A stretch of DNA of 64,000 nucleotides from Halomarina rubra (GTDB taxonomy: Archaea; Halobacteriota; Halobacteria; Halobacteriales; Haloarculaceae): contig NZ_JALXFV010000001.1 of assembly GCF_023699475.1 (NCBI RefSeq), forward strand, positions 127,534 through 191,533. Reading direction: 5' to 3'. Position 1 is the stretch's first letter, and the number at the start of each line of letters is the position of its first letter. The notes under the pieces are model-generated. The model saw only the letters and a program-made list of their open reading frames with translations. It was not told where the DNA came from and did no database searches. Positions 7,450-16,215 of this stretch are shown here, piece after piece. A program made the position numbers and the translations under genes.

Positions 7450-8433
7450 ATGACCTTCGAAGACCTCCCCACCACGCCGCGTGCGGAGGAACTCATCGAC
7501 AAGGCGTTCTCGCGGGCGGCCCGAGCGGGCCACGCGAAGTCCGGACTAGAGGCCCAGCAGTCGATGCTCCAGACGGCGTCGAACATCATCTCGGACAACC
7601 TCCAGAACGTCACGACGTCGTGGCCCGACTTCGACGTCGTCGACCCGTTCTACCGCGACCTGGCGGACGCGACGGTCGACGCTCACGGGGACTGTCCCGG
7701 CGGCGTCGACGGCCTCCGCAAGCACCTCTCGCAGGTGATGTGGGCGGGGCGGCAGGCCGACAAGATCCGCGACGAGTACCAGTCGAAGCTCCGGAACACC
7801 GACCCCGACACCGCGAAGAAACACCGCAAGCAGGCGTTCGCTCGTCTCGCCAGCATCACCGAGTCCGTCGGCGACGACCTGCTCGCACTCGGGGAGGCCC
7901 GCAACACGCTCCGTGACCTCCCCGACATCCGCCCCGACGAACCGACCGTCGTCATCGCGGGCTACCCCAACGTCGGGAAGTCGACGTTCGTCAACGCGGT
8001 GACGAACGCGCGCAACGACATCGACTCCTACCCGTTCACGACGACGCAGGTCCACGTCGGCCACGTCGAACGCGACCACATCCGCTACCAACTGGTCGAC
8101 ACGCCGGGCCTCCTCGACCGCCCGGCCGAGGAGCGCAACGGCATCGAGCGTCAGGCGGTCAGCGCCGTCGAACACGCCGCCGACACCCTGCTCGTCTTCG
8201 TCGACGCCAGCGAGGAGTGTGGCTACCCCCTGGAGACCCAACTCGCCCTGCGCGACGAACTCCAAGCGCACTTCGACGCCCCCGTCCTCACGGTCTGCTC
8301 GAAGGCCGACCGCTCGCGGGACGTCGAGGCCGACGTCTACCTCAGCGCCGAGACCGGCGACGGTCTGGACGACGTCGTCGACGCCGCGGTCGAGGCCGTC
8401 GACTACGAGATCGAGCTTCCCTTCGACGGCTGA
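7450..8433 (+). CDS. NOG1-family GTPase
   Basis: This 327-residue Obg/NOG1-type GTPase is probably a large-subunit ribosome biogenesis factor. An N-terminal helical NOG1 domain (about 1-160) precedes the G domain: G1 loop GYPNVGKST at 171-179, G2 region with YPFTTTQ near 194-200, G3 DTPG at 217-220. The G4 position reads SKAD (284-287) rather than the usual NKxD, a conservative change at the base-recognition Asn. ATG 7450 is used because the sequence from there has NOG1-like character; the Arg-rich extension to 7393 does not. It stands alone on its strand and converges on the DUF389 gene. Confidence 0.9.
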   Translation: MTFEDLPTTPRAEELIDKAFSRAARAGHAKSGLEAQQSMLQTASNIISDNLQNVTTSWPDFDVVDPFYRDLADATVDAHGDCPGGVDGLRKHLSQVMWAGRQADKIRDEYQSKLRNTDPDTAKKHRKQAFARLASITESVGDDLLALGEARNTLRDLPDIRPDEPTVVIAGYPNVGKSTFVNAVTNARNDIDSYPFTTTQVHVGHVERDHIRYQLVDTPGLLDRPAEERNGIERQAVSAVEHAADTLLVFVDASEECGYPLETQLALRDELQAHFDAPVLTVCSKADRSRDVEADVYLSAETGDGLDDVVDAAVEAVDYEIELPFDG

Positions 8434-9785
8434 ACCGGTCGGGCGACCGAATCGGCCACCGAAGCGGCGGCCCGACCGCCGACCGTCGCCCTGCCGACGC
8501 GTGCCGTCTCTATCTCGACGTACCTGACCTGCACCTCGACGTCACGACCGGCCGCCTCGTCGACCGCCTGGTCGATCTGGTCGGCGAGCCCCGGCGGCCG
8601 GTTCCCCGGCGGCGCGCCGACGGTGACGACGACCCGCTGTGGTTCGGTGAACAGGACGGTGCGCGTCTCCAGTTCGATCTCGGTCTCCAGGAGTGTCAGC
8701 TGGGAGCTGTTGTTGACGACGCTCCCCGCGGCGTCGCGAATCGCCTGCTCGTCGGTCGCGGTCGTGTAGCTGTCGTAGGTGACCCCGCCGAGGAACACCG
8801 AGAGGACGGCGATGGCGACGACGAGCGTCAGCAGTCGCTTGACGGTCGCGCTCCGGGCCTGGTCGCGCTGGAAGAACCGCTCCGGGCGGTAGCCGCTGTA
8901 CCACAGCACGACGAGCGCGGCGAAGTTGATGGAGAGCAGGTTGACGAGCGTCAGCACCGCCGAGCTGATGGCGGCGCTCGGGATGCCGTACGCGATTGCG
9001 AGCCCGACGGTCGCGGCGGGTGGGATGAGCGCGACGGCGATCATCACGCCGACGAGCGCCGTCGAGACGCCGGTCGTGAGGCTGACGACGCCGGCGACGC
9101 CCGCCCCGAGCGCGACGGCCAGCGAGAGCGCGTCGGGCGCGAGGCGTTCGCGCACCTGCGCGAGGTTCGTCGGGTCGAGCGACGGCGGCACGATGCCCGT
9201 GAGCTGGACGACCCACGCGAACACCGCGGCCGCACCGATCGACAGCCCGACGCCGAGGATCTGGTACCGGACGCCGCGGCCGAACAGTTCGTCGTCGTCG
9301 ATGACCGTCCCGACGGCCGTCGCCATCGCCGGCCCGATGAGCGGGGCGATGACCATGCTCCCGACGACAGTCGCGGGGGAGTCCAGCAGGAGACCGGCGG
9401 TCGCGATGATGGCGCTGACGACGGTCATGACGACGTACGTCGAGAAGGTGCTCGCGAGCCCCTCGGCCTTCGACCGGAGCTCCTCGCGGGCGATGCGGTC
9501 GCCGTTGCCGTGGTCGGCGTACTCGTTCTCCAGCGCGTCGAACCGGTTGGAGACGACCGTCTCGGCCTCGGTCACGACGGTGTAGGCGCTCTCGTCGACG
9601 CCGACGTCACGGAGCGCTTCGAGCACCTCCTCGACGGCGTTCGTCGGTAGCGGGAACGCGACGATGGCCTCGTAGTCGTGGTTGCCCGTCTCGTCGCTGA
9701 CGACGTACTCGACGTCCTCGTCGTCCAACACGCCGAGCACCACCGCCCGGCGGCCCTCCGGCACGCCCACCTGAACGAGTCGCAC
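8403..9785 (-). CDS. DUF389 (TIGR00341) membrane protein
   Basis: This 460-residue protein opens with a regulatory-like domain (residues 1-100; RLVQVGVPEGRRAVVLGVL), then a hydrophobic core of about six helices (residues 112-335) with VVGSMVIAPLIGPAMA, IPPAATVGLAIAYG and NLLSINFAAL. Small polar and Pro residues inside those helices are typical of the family, and a soluble beta domain closes the protein. The function of DUF389 is unknown; transport has been suggested. GTG 9785 is chosen because the family begins with this strand; the long extension to 10148 is Arg/Ser/Pro-rich. The 3' end overlaps the NOG1-like gene by 31 nt tail to tail. Confidence 0.85.
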   Translation of the reverse strand: MRLVQVGVPEGRRAVVLGVLDDEDVEYVVSDETGNHDYEAIVAFPLPTNAVEEVLEALRDVGVDESAYTVVTEAETVVSNRFDALENEYADHGNGDRIAREELRSKAEGLASTFSTYVVMTVVSAIIATAGLLLDSPATVVGSMVIAPLIGPAMATAVGTVIDDDELFGRGVRYQILGVGLSIGAAAVFAWVVQLTGIVPPSLDPTNLAQVRERLAPDALSLAVALGAGVAGVVSLTTGVSTALVGVMIAVALIPPAATVGLAIAYGIPSAAISSAVLTLVNLLSINFAALVVLWYSGYRPERFFQRDQARSATVKRLLTLVVAIAVLSVFLGGVTYDSYTTATDEQAIRDAAGSVVNNSSQLTLLETEIELETRTVLFTEPQRVVVTVGAPPGNRPPGLADQIDQAVDEAAGRDVEVQVRYVEIETARVGRATVGGRAAASVADSVARPVQPSKGSSIS

Positions 9786-9921
9786 GCTCGGTGTCGACTC
9801 CCGGCGACGCGTTATAGCTACGGGTCGACGGCGGCGAGACCGTCCGTGAACCGACGGCTGGAGCGAGGTGGCTCCGATACTAGCGGCAAGCGTTATAGTT
9901 CTGAATTCGTGAGTGTCTGGT

Positions 9922-10728
9922 ATGAAACGACGACGGTTCCTCGGACTCTGTGGCGTCGCGGGCGTCGGGGGCGTCTCCGCGATGACGCTGTACGACGACG
10001 GCGTCGCGGCGGGCGCGCCGGCGTTTCCACGCTCGGCAGCGGGGCACCCGCGACTCCGCGAGGACGACGGGGCCGAGTGGTCGATTCTCGACGAGGCGAC
10101 CCGGACGGTCTCGGGCGGGAAGTTCGGCGTCGACGTCTCCGCGACCATCTCCTCGACGCTGTTCTCGTACGACGCCGCCAGCGAGCACGCCGCCGCCCGA
10201 ACCGACGGGGCGTTCGACCGCTCGGTCGTCCTCGCCTCGCTCTCGCGTATCGACCTCGACAGCTACGTCAACCTCGCGGTGACGGCCGACCGTATCGAGG
10301 GGCAGGTGCTCCCGGCCGTCGAGTCGCAGTTGCGCGAGCGCGACGTCGGCGAGGTCGACTACGAGCGGACGACGCTGGCCGACGACCTCCGTGGCGTCCA
10401 GCGGACCTACGACGTGGGCGGGACGATGGGGGTCGGCCCCATCTCCTACGACGACCCCGACGCACCGGACGTCTCCGTCGACGTCCCCGGGTTCGACCTC
10501 GACGTCGCGGGCGTCGTCGCGCTCTGGAAGGCCTCGGTGGGGACGGTGTACGTCCTCGGCGGCGTCTACCCGGCCGCGTCCGTCACGCGGACGGCGACGG
10601 CGACCGCCGAGGGGCCGGACGGCGAGCACCACGAGACCGACCGCGAGGTCACGATGGAGTTCGAACCGGCGACCTATCGCGACGCGCTGCTCTCGTTGCT
10701 TGACGACGAACGGGCAGCCTCTGAGTAG
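9922..10728 (+). CDS. Tat-type lipoprotein, DUF6517-like
   Basis: This 268-residue secreted protein begins MKRRRFLGLCGVAG: twin Arg followed by Phe-Leu and a lipobox Cys at residue 10, so it is probably exported by Tat and lipid-anchored. The mature part is beta-rich: KFGVDVSATISSTLFSYD, then long strands with DRSVVLASLSRIDLDSYVN and VYVLGGVYPAASV. This matches, from memory, a haloarchaeal lipoprotein family annotated DUF6517. ATG 9922 gives the cleanest signal; GTG 9913 would add three residues. It is divergent from the DUF389 gene across 136 nt. Confidence 0.75.
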   Translation: MKRRRFLGLCGVAGVGGVSAMTLYDDGVAAGAPAFPRSAAGHPRLREDDGAEWSILDEATRTVSGGKFGVDVSATISSTLFSYDAASEHAAARTDGAFDRSVVLASLSRIDLDSYVNLAVTADRIEGQVLPAVESQLRERDVGEVDYERTTLADDLRGVQRTYDVGGTMGVGPISYDDPDAPDVSVDVPGFDLDVAGVVALWKASVGTVYVLGGVYPAASVTRTATATAEGPDGEHHETDREVTMEFEPATYRDALLSLLDDERAASE

Positions 10729-10778
10729 CACGCCCCCGTCGACACGACCGCGACCGACACGACGTTACCGTCGCGCTT

Positions 10779-11480
10779 TCACTCGCGGACCCTCGCGAGC
10801 ACCGGTATCTCCTCGATTCGCTCCTCGTCCAGCGCGTCCCAGTCGACGCCGTCGGGGCGGCCCGTCGCCCCCGTTCGAACCGTTCGTTCGGGGGTGACGA
10901 CGACGTCCATCGGCACGTCGTGGTCGGCCGTCTCGAACGCCTCGTCGACGACCTGCCGCTCGTGGACCGTCGTGACGACCGTCGTCGTCTCGTCGACCAG
11001 TCCCAACTCCCGGAGCACGGCGAACTCCAGGTCCGAGTAGCCCTCGCCCTTCCCGATACGGTCGCCGGTCTCGGTGACGGCGACGCTCCCCGAGACGACG
11101 AGGTCGACGTGCGGGAGGGCGTCCGGACCGACCTGGACGCCGTGGTCGTCCATGCCGCTGACGGTCGCCGCGGCGTCGGTGTCGGTCAGTTCCGCGGGGT
11201 CGAGTTCGACGAAACACTCCTCGTCGCGCAGTCGCGGGACGGCCATGTAGACGGTCTTGCCCGCGTCGAGTGCCGCGCGGCGGACCGGCAACTGCGGCGC
11301 GTCGGGGTTCGCCTTGATGGCCGTCGCCGCCTCCCACTGGGGGAGCGCGGCGAGACGCTCGGCCGCCTCCTTCGCCCCGTCGAAGTTCGGGATGCGCCCG
11401 TGTGGCGGGAACGGGAACCGGGCGATACCCTCCGCCTCCAGCGCGTCCCAGATGCGCTCGCGGATGTCCTGCTTGTCCAT
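10779..11480 (-). CDS. 5-formyltetrahydrofolate cyclo-ligase
   Basis: This 233-residue enzyme converts 5-formyl-THF to 5,10-methenyl-THF using ATP. The family signature is GKGEGYSD at 143-150, followed by DLEFAVLRELGLV. Other supports are an N-terminal basic helix KQDIRERIWDALE and VDLVVSGSVAV. ATG 11480 gives the usual length (190-235); the extension to 11534 is Pro/Arg-rich. Haloarchaea use folate-type C1 carriers, so the role fits. The gene is divergent from engB, whose start is 82 nt away. Confidence 0.88.
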   Translation of the reverse strand: MDKQDIRERIWDALEAEGIARFPFPPHGRIPNFDGAKEAAERLAALPQWEAATAIKANPDAPQLPVRRAALDAGKTVYMAVPRLRDEECFVELDPAELTDTDAAATVSGMDDHGVQVGPDALPHVDLVVSGSVAVTETGDRIGKGEGYSDLEFAVLRELGLVDETTTVVTTVHERQVVDEAFETADHDVPMDVVVTPERTVRTGATGRPDGVDWDALDEERIEEIPVLARVRE

Positions 11481-11562
11481 GCGCTCGGGAGGGTCGGCCG
11501 GTCCAAAGGCGTGTCCACGTCCGTCCCGGCGCACTTATCGGCCGTGACGCGATAGGTGGGCC

Positions 11563-12180
11563 ATGTTCGAAGGTCGCCCGGAACGGGGTGCCGAGGTCGT
11601 CCTGGTCGGACGGTCGAACGTCGGGAAGTCGACGCTGATGCGCGAACTCACCGGCAAGCAGTTCTCGACGGGCGGCAAGCCCGGCGTGACCCGCTCGCCG
11701 AACCACTACGACTGGTCGTCTCACGACTTCGTGCTCACCGACCTGCCCGGCTTCGGGTTCATGGAGGGCGTCGAGTCGGGCCACCGCGAGGCCATCAAGA
11801 CGAACATCGTCCACTACCTCGAGGACAACGCCGACAGCATCCTCGTGGGCGTCGTCGTCGTCGACGGGAAGAGCGTCATCGACATCATCGACCGCCACTC
11901 CGGCCCCGACGAGATTCCCCACGTCGTCGAACTGTTCTACCTGTTCGAGGACCTCGGCATCCCGTGTGTCGTCGCGGTCAACAAGATGGACAAGGTCGAC
12001 GACCGCGACGACCGCCTCGATGAGGTGTGTGACCGTCTCGGTCTCTACCCGCCGTGGAAACAGTGGCAGGACACCATCGCGCCCATCACGGCCAAGCGTG
12101 GCTCCATCACGCCGCTCACCGAGGCCGTCCGCACGCACCTCCACGACGCCGGTCGGGACGACCTGTTCCAGTTCTTCTAA
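11563..12180 (+). CDS. engB: GTP-binding protein EngB
   Basis: This 205-residue TrmE/Era-like GTPase is probably needed for large-subunit ribosome assembly. The G1 loop GRSNVGKS lies at 16-23, followed by a G2-like [11 protein letters not shown]3 DLPGFGFM, and G4 NKMDKV near residue 146. The archaeal form has the insert [13 protein letters not shown] after switch II. The start at ATG 11563 puts the G1 loop at its usual distance from the N-terminus. The stop is followed at once by an unusual nested inverted repeat. Confidence 0.92.
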   Translation: MFEGRPERGAEVVLVGRSNVGKSTLMRELTGKQFSTGGKPGVTRSPNHYDWSSHDFVLTDLPGFGFMEGVESGHREAIKTNIVHYLEDNADSILVGVVVVDGKSVIDIIDRHSGPDEIPHVVELFYLFEDLGIPCVVAVNKMDKVDDRDDRLDEVCDRLGLYPPWKQWQDTIAPITAKRGSITPLTEAVRTHLHDAGRDDLFQFF

Positions 12181-12552
12181 GCGACCTTTTATCCACGAGC
12201 GGGGCGGCTTCGCCGCCCCACGGGGTAAAAGCTCGACCAAAAGGATTCGTCGCTCACTTCGTGCTCTCCGAGCACTCCGTTCGCTCCTCACCCCGCTCGC
12301 TCGTTCGCCTCTGGCTCACTCGCTCGCGGTACGGCACACCAACGGTCCCGCCTCGGCACCGCGACCGCTCCGGACGTTCAAGTACCAGCACGCGACCAGC
12401 GCCGACGTGTTCTGAGAACTGTGGCGTGACCGGTCGGGGTGCTCCCCAGCCGTGGTGTCGGTCCCACGGAGCGCGACACGCGGTCACGTCTCGGTTCGGT
12501 GTGTCGCCTGCTCGTCGACCGACTCGGAGCGCGCCGCACTCGCCGGACGCCC
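12181..12552. repeat. Gene-free stretch with nested inverted repeat after engB
   Basis: This 372-nt interval has no supportable gene. Directly after the engB stop, outer arms CTTTTATCC (about 12186) and GGGTAAAAG (ending about 12230) bracket a perfect 8-bp hairpin GGGGCGGC-TTC-GCCGCCCC at 12201-12219. It is followed by GCTCGACCAAAAGG and a stretch rich in CGCTC/GCTCG words. I know similar post-gene sequences from other haloarchaeal genomes, but no established function. It could end engB transcription, or mark an old insertion. The remainder, to the lipoprotein stop, shows nothing further. Confidence 0.6.
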
Positions 12553-13404
12553 TCACCTGCTCGCCGCGGTTCCGTTGTCCACCCGAACCGCGTCGTCGGC
12601 GTCGTCGGGGATGTCGACGGTCACCGGGTCGCCGTAGCCGCTGAAGCGGAGGTCGACCGACCGCTCGAACTCGAACGACTCGCCGCGTGCCTGCCGGGTT
12701 CCCGCCAGGTCGACCTGCGAACGGACGAGCGTCGCGTTCGCGACGCTCACGTAGAACGTCGCCGAGACGGTCGAGACGTTGAGCACGCCCGCCGAGCGGA
12801 GACCGAGTCGTTCGTACTCGCTCTCCTCGACGGTCCCGTTCAGGACGTAGACGTCGGTGCCGTTCAGCCGCTCCGTCCCCTCGAGGGTGACGTTCGAGGC
12901 GTTCAACAGGGCGCGCTGGCGAGCGAGCGTGTCGTACTGCTCCCAGGTCGCCGAGAAGTTCCCCGAGACGTCGCTCCTGAGCCAGTTGGAGTCGAAGTCC
13001 TGAGCGTAGGCGGGACTGTACTGGTACAGCGTCTGGTTCTCGCCGTCGACGTACGTCTCGACGGTGAGCGAGACGCCGCTGGCCGAGACGTTGTTGACGA
13101 GGGCGGCGTCACGGACCGTCCGGTTGAACCGACCCGTCGCGGTCGTGTTCTCGGACTCGTTGCGCGCGACGTAGTCGGTGCGCTGGTCGACGGCGAGGCG
13201 GTACGTCGTCACCTCGTCGAGCGTCGCGAGCGTCTCGTTCTTGACGCTCTGAGCGGTGACGTTCTCGCCGGGAGGTGCCGGCGTGCCGGTGGCGGTGGCG
13301 TTCGGCGCGACGGTCGTGTCGTCCGCCCCGCCCGGGAGGCCGAGGCCGTTGCACCCGGCGAGGACTACCAGCGCGGCGAGGAAGAGGGGGAGAAGACGGC
13401 GCAT
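12553..13404 (-). CDS. Haloarchaeal lipoprotein (DUF7537-like), copy 1
   Basis: This 283-residue protein has a Sec-type lipoprotein signal: basic start MRRLLPLF, hydrophobic core, lipobox LAGC with Cys18. A Thr/Pro/Asn linker (residues 25-50) follows. The rest is a beta-rich LolA/LppX-like fold with many NxT/NxS sequons, for example ENTTATGRFNRT and NASNVTLEGTERLNGTDVYV, fitting an exposed, possibly N-glycosylated lipoprotein. A second member of the same family lies at 52612-53514. The role is unknown; the fold suggests binding of a hydrophobic ligand. Confidence 0.78.
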   Translation of the reverse strand: MRRLLPLFLAALVVLAGCNGLGLPGGADDTTVAPNATATGTPAPPGENVTAQSVKNETLATLDEVTTYRLAVDQRTDYVARNESENTTATGRFNRTVRDAALVNNVSASGVSLTVETYVDGENQTLYQYSPAYAQDFDSNWLRSDVSGNFSATWEQYDTLARQRALLNASNVTLEGTERLNGTDVYVLNGTVEESEYERLGLRSAGVLNVSTVSATFYVSVANATLVRSQVDLAGTRQARGESFEFERSVDLRFSGYGDPVTVDIPDDADDAVRVDNGTAASR

Positions 13405-13493
13405 GGTCCGACGTGTCTGCGCGTCGGGTTAAGGATTCCGTGACGGTGAGTCGACCACTGGAGGGCGGTCTGCTCTTTCGTCGCGGCGACCGA

Positions 13494-14189
13494 CTACCGG
13501 ACCGTCCCGCTGAGGACGCTGACGAACCCGAGGGCGTGCTCGTCGTACCGGCGGTCGAACGTCCGGTCGGCGAGCGCGCTGCGGGCCGCTCGGACCTTCC
13601 GGTCGAGACCGGTCCGAGCCTCGCCGCCGCCGAGCGCCTGCCGGGCGGAGTCCCCGAGCGAGTCGGCGGGTGCGCCCGCACCGACGAAGGCACCGAACAG
13701 CGGGTTCGCCAACGCGCCGACGGGGTGGTCGCTGCTCGTCCCGTCGAGGAGGGCGACTCGCCCCTCGGTGAGCGCACACCAGTCGGCGACCGTCTCGGCG
13801 GGGTCCGGGAGCATCCCGACGACGAACGACCCCAGGACGGCGTCGGCACAGGCGACCGGTGGCGCGGTGGCGTCGGCCTGGACGACGGCGACGTTCGACC
13901 AGCCGTGGCGTTCGACACGGTCACGTGCCCGGCCGAGTAGCGGCCGCGTGAGGTCGATGCCGAGCACCCGCCCGTCGGGGCCGACCCGCTCGCGGAGGAA
14001 CGGGAGGTTCGCGCCCGTCCCACAGCCCATCTCGACCACGGTGTCGCCCGCCGAGAGGTCGAGCGCGTCGGCGGCGGTCCGTCGCCACTCCGCCACCCCG
14101 GGTGCGGTCGCGATGGCGTCGTACAGCGCGGCGTACCGACCGTAGAACTCCTGGACGGGGTCGTCACGGCCGCCGTCGGGGTCGCTCAC
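13494..14189 (-). CDS. Class I SAM-dependent methyltransferase
   Basis: This 231-residue protein has motif I VVEMGCGTGAN at residues 51-61, the acidic end of strand 2 in VLGIDLT, and a motif-IV-like ADAVLGSFVVGMLPD. The N-terminal FYGRYAALYDAIA helix is common in UbiE/Methyltransf_11 enzymes. The substrate cannot be read from the sequence. GTG 14189 overlaps the stop of the upstream thiR-like gene (GTGA), so the two are co-translated; a link to thiamine metabolism is possible but unproven. Confidence 0.83.
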   Translation of the reverse strand: MSDPDGGRDDPVQEFYGRYAALYDAIATAPGVAEWRRTAADALDLSAGDTVVEMGCGTGANLPFLRERVGPDGRVLGIDLTRPLLGRARDRVERHGWSNVAVVQADATAPPVACADAVLGSFVVGMLPDPAETVADWCALTEGRVALLDGTSSDHPVGALANPLFGAFVGAGAPADSLGDSARQALGGGEARTGLDRKVRAARSALADRTFDRRYDEHALGFVSVLSGTVR

Positions 14190-15082
14190 ACCAGCCTCCG
14201 GACGCGCTCGGCGGCCGACGCCGCGTCGTCGCCGAGGACGTAGACGACCGGTTCGATGCCGAACGCACCCGACTGGTACAGCACGTCGGGGTCGGTGCCG
14301 TCCGCGAGCGCCGTCGCGATGGCGTCGTCCAGCGAGGCCTCGGGGTCGAACGCGACGGTCGTCAGCCCCTCGGCGTCGAGCGCCTCGACGATCGCCTCGT
14401 CGTAGCGGACGTTGAGCGCCGCTCGGGCGCTGGCACCGTGTTCGCGGGCGGCGAGCAGCACACGGGCGACGTGTTCGCTCACGCCGAACTCCGGGTCGCC
14501 CGGGACCGTCGCCCGCCCCTTCACGTCGAGGATGCGCCCCGGAACGCCGGCCACGTCGTCGATACCGCCGGCCTCGGGGAGACACATCACCAGGTTCGAC
14601 CCGACGGCGGGGATGAGCGTGGCGAACCCGCTGGTGTTCTCCAGGACGCGGAGCCCCCGGCGCACGGACGACAGCGCGCGCTCGGCCGCTCGGAGGTCGC
14701 TGTCGGCGTCGTGGATGGAGAACGAGCCGTCGTAGGCGGCGAGTGCGGGCATCGCCTCCTCGTGGAGCGTCGCCAGCAGGTCGCCGCGTTCGAGTCGCCG
14801 GACGAGCACCTCGGCGTCCGCGAGCGCCTGGACGGACGTCATCTCGCCGGTCGCGAGGCCCTCACCGAGGCGTTCGACGAGCGACACGACGCGTTCGTCG
14901 GCGAGCACGCGGTCGTTGCGCTCGACGTCGCCGTGGGCGTACTTCGAGACGGCGCTCTGAGAGATGCCCAGCAACCCGGCGACCTCGCTCTGGGTCAGTC
15001 CGCGCCCCCGGAGGTCCTCGGCGAGCATCGAGCGGAACGTCGGCAGGAACTCGTCGACGACGACCTCCTCGATGAACTTCAT
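14186..15082 (-). CDS. ThiR-type transcription regulator (HTH plus ThiN domain)
   Basis: This 298-residue protein has an N-terminal XRE-like helix-turn-helix (GLTQSEVAGLLGISQSAVS, residues 28-46), a helical linker, and a C-terminal ThiN domain from about residue 128 with the signature PAVGSNL (158-164). ThiN catalyses thiamine-phosphate synthesis when fused to ThiD; fused to an HTH it is known as the ligand sensor of the archaeal thiamine regulator ThiR. Its likely targets are thiamine genes, such as thi4 at 21564-22487 in this window. It lies 58 nt downstream of dcd on the same strand and overlaps the methyltransferase start. No matching palindrome is seen near its own start. Confidence 0.85.
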   Translation of the reverse strand: MKFIEEVVVDEFLPTFRSMLAEDLRGRGLTQSEVAGLLGISQSAVSKYAHGDVERNDRVLADERVVSLVERLGEGLATGEMTSVQALADAEVLVRRLERGDLLATLHEEAMPALAAYDGSFSIHDADSDLRAAERALSSVRRGLRVLENTSGFATLIPAVGSNLVMCLPEAGGIDDVAGVPGRILDVKGRATVPGDPEFGVSEHVARVLLAAREHGASARAALNVRYDEAIVEALDAEGLTTVAFDPEASLDDAIATALADGTDPDVLYQSGAFGIEPVVYVLGDDAASAAERVRRLV

Positions 15083-15140
15083 ACCGGGGCCTCGTCACGC
15101 ACCGGTCGACTCGCTCGCCGGGTGTGGTCCGCGGTGACCA

Positions 15141-15728
15141 TCACTGGTCGCCTCCGAACTCCCGGTCCCCACGAATTCGGGACGCCTGCGGGCCGGCCTG
15201 GTCCTGGTACTTCGACCCGCGGCCGCTGCCGTAGGGGCGCGCCGCGGGGGAGGTCAACTCGGTGAACACCAACTGCGAGACGCGCATCCCCGGCGAGAGG
15301 GCGACGGGCGCGGTCCCGAGGTTCGACAGTTCGAGCGTGACGTGGCCCCGGAACCCGGGGTCGATGAACCCGGCGGTGGCGTGGACGACGACGGCGAGTC
15401 GCCCCAGCGAGGAGCGTCCCTCGACCTGTGCGACGAGGTCCGAGGGCACCTCGACACGCTCGTGGGTCGTCCCGAGCACGAAGTCCCCGGGATGCAGGAT
15501 GAACTCTCCCCCCTCCTCGACTATCGTCTCGGTGACGTAGTCGTCGACCTCCGTCTCGCGATTGGGGTGGATACACGGGATGTTGGCGCGCTGGAACTCC
15601 AGGAACTCCCGGCCCAGGCGAACGTCGACGCTCGCCGGCTGGACCTGTAAGTCGGGGTCGTCCAGCGGTTCGACGACGAGGTCGCCCGCCTCCAGTCGCC
15701 GGAGGATGTCCGTGTCCGACAGTATCAT
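15141..15728 (-). CDS. dcd: dCTP deaminase
   Basis: This 195-residue trimeric enzyme deaminates dCTP to dUTP for dTTP supply. It begins [17 protein letters not shown], the canonical N-terminus of Dcd. The core motif [16 protein letters not shown] is followed by [15 protein letters not shown], which supplies the catalytic Glu. The end, [15 protein letters not shown], is also typical. ATG 15728 is unambiguous. The thiR-like gene follows 58 nt downstream. Confidence 0.95.
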   Translation of the reverse strand: MILSDTDILRRLEAGDLVVEPLDDPDLQVQPASVDVRLGREFLEFQRANIPCIHPNRETEVDDYVTETIVEEGGEFILHPGDFVLGTTHERVEVPSDLVAQVEGRSSLGRLAVVVHATAGFIDPGFRGHVTLELSNLGTAPVALSPGMRVSQLVFTELTSPAARPYGSGRGSKYQDQAGPQASRIRGDREFGGDQ

Positions 15729-15842
15729 GCGGGTACGAGCGACCGACAGCGGGTAAAACCTCCCGGTCGCGCGGGCGGCGGGGCGGCGGGGGGTCGTCGG
15801 CCGAGTCGCCAGCGCTTTGACCCGTCTCACCCAGCCTCGGGT

Positions 15843-16181
15843 ATGAAACAGGCCATCGTCGCCCGCACGGACATCGGGATGGGCACCGGCAAACTCGCCG
15901 CGCAGGTCGCCCACGCCTCGCTCTCCGCCTACGAGAACGCCGGACCGGACGCCCAGCGGGCGTGGAAATCGGGCGGCCAGAAGAAGATCGTCCTCAAGGC
16001 CAGCGGCGAGTCACAGGTGTTCGAACTCGCCGAACAGGCCCGTCGCGAGGGCCTCCCCCACGCGGTCATCCGCGACGCGGGCCACACCCAACTCGACCCC
16101 GGCACCGTGACGACGCTCGCGGTCGGCCCCGCCCAGGAGTCGCTCGTCGACAAGGTCACCGGCGACCTCTCGCTGTTCTGA
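15843..16181 (+). CDS. pth2: Peptidyl-tRNA hydrolase, archaeal type (Pth2)
   Basis: This 112-residue protein cleaves peptidyl-tRNAs released from stalled ribosomes. It shows [26 protein letters not shown], in which the Lys and His of the catalytic groove are present. Further blocks are [21 protein letters not shown] and TTLAVGPA near the C-terminus. Length and block order match archaeal/eukaryal Pth2. It is divergent from dcd across 114 nt. Confidence 0.95.
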   Translation: MKQAIVARTDIGMGTGKLAAQVAHASLSAYENAGPDAQRAWKSGGQKKIVLKASGESQVFELAEQARREGLPHAVIRDAGHTQLDPGTVTTLAVGPAQESLVDKVTGDLSLF

Positions 16182-16215
16182 GACGGCACGCCGCCTCGCG
16201 GGTCGGCCGCGGTTC

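Noticed and set aside
12240-12360. CGCTCGCTCG-type words downstream of engB as a satellite or CRISPR
   Set aside because: Units are irregular, and the pattern is common in haloarchaeal intergenic DNA.
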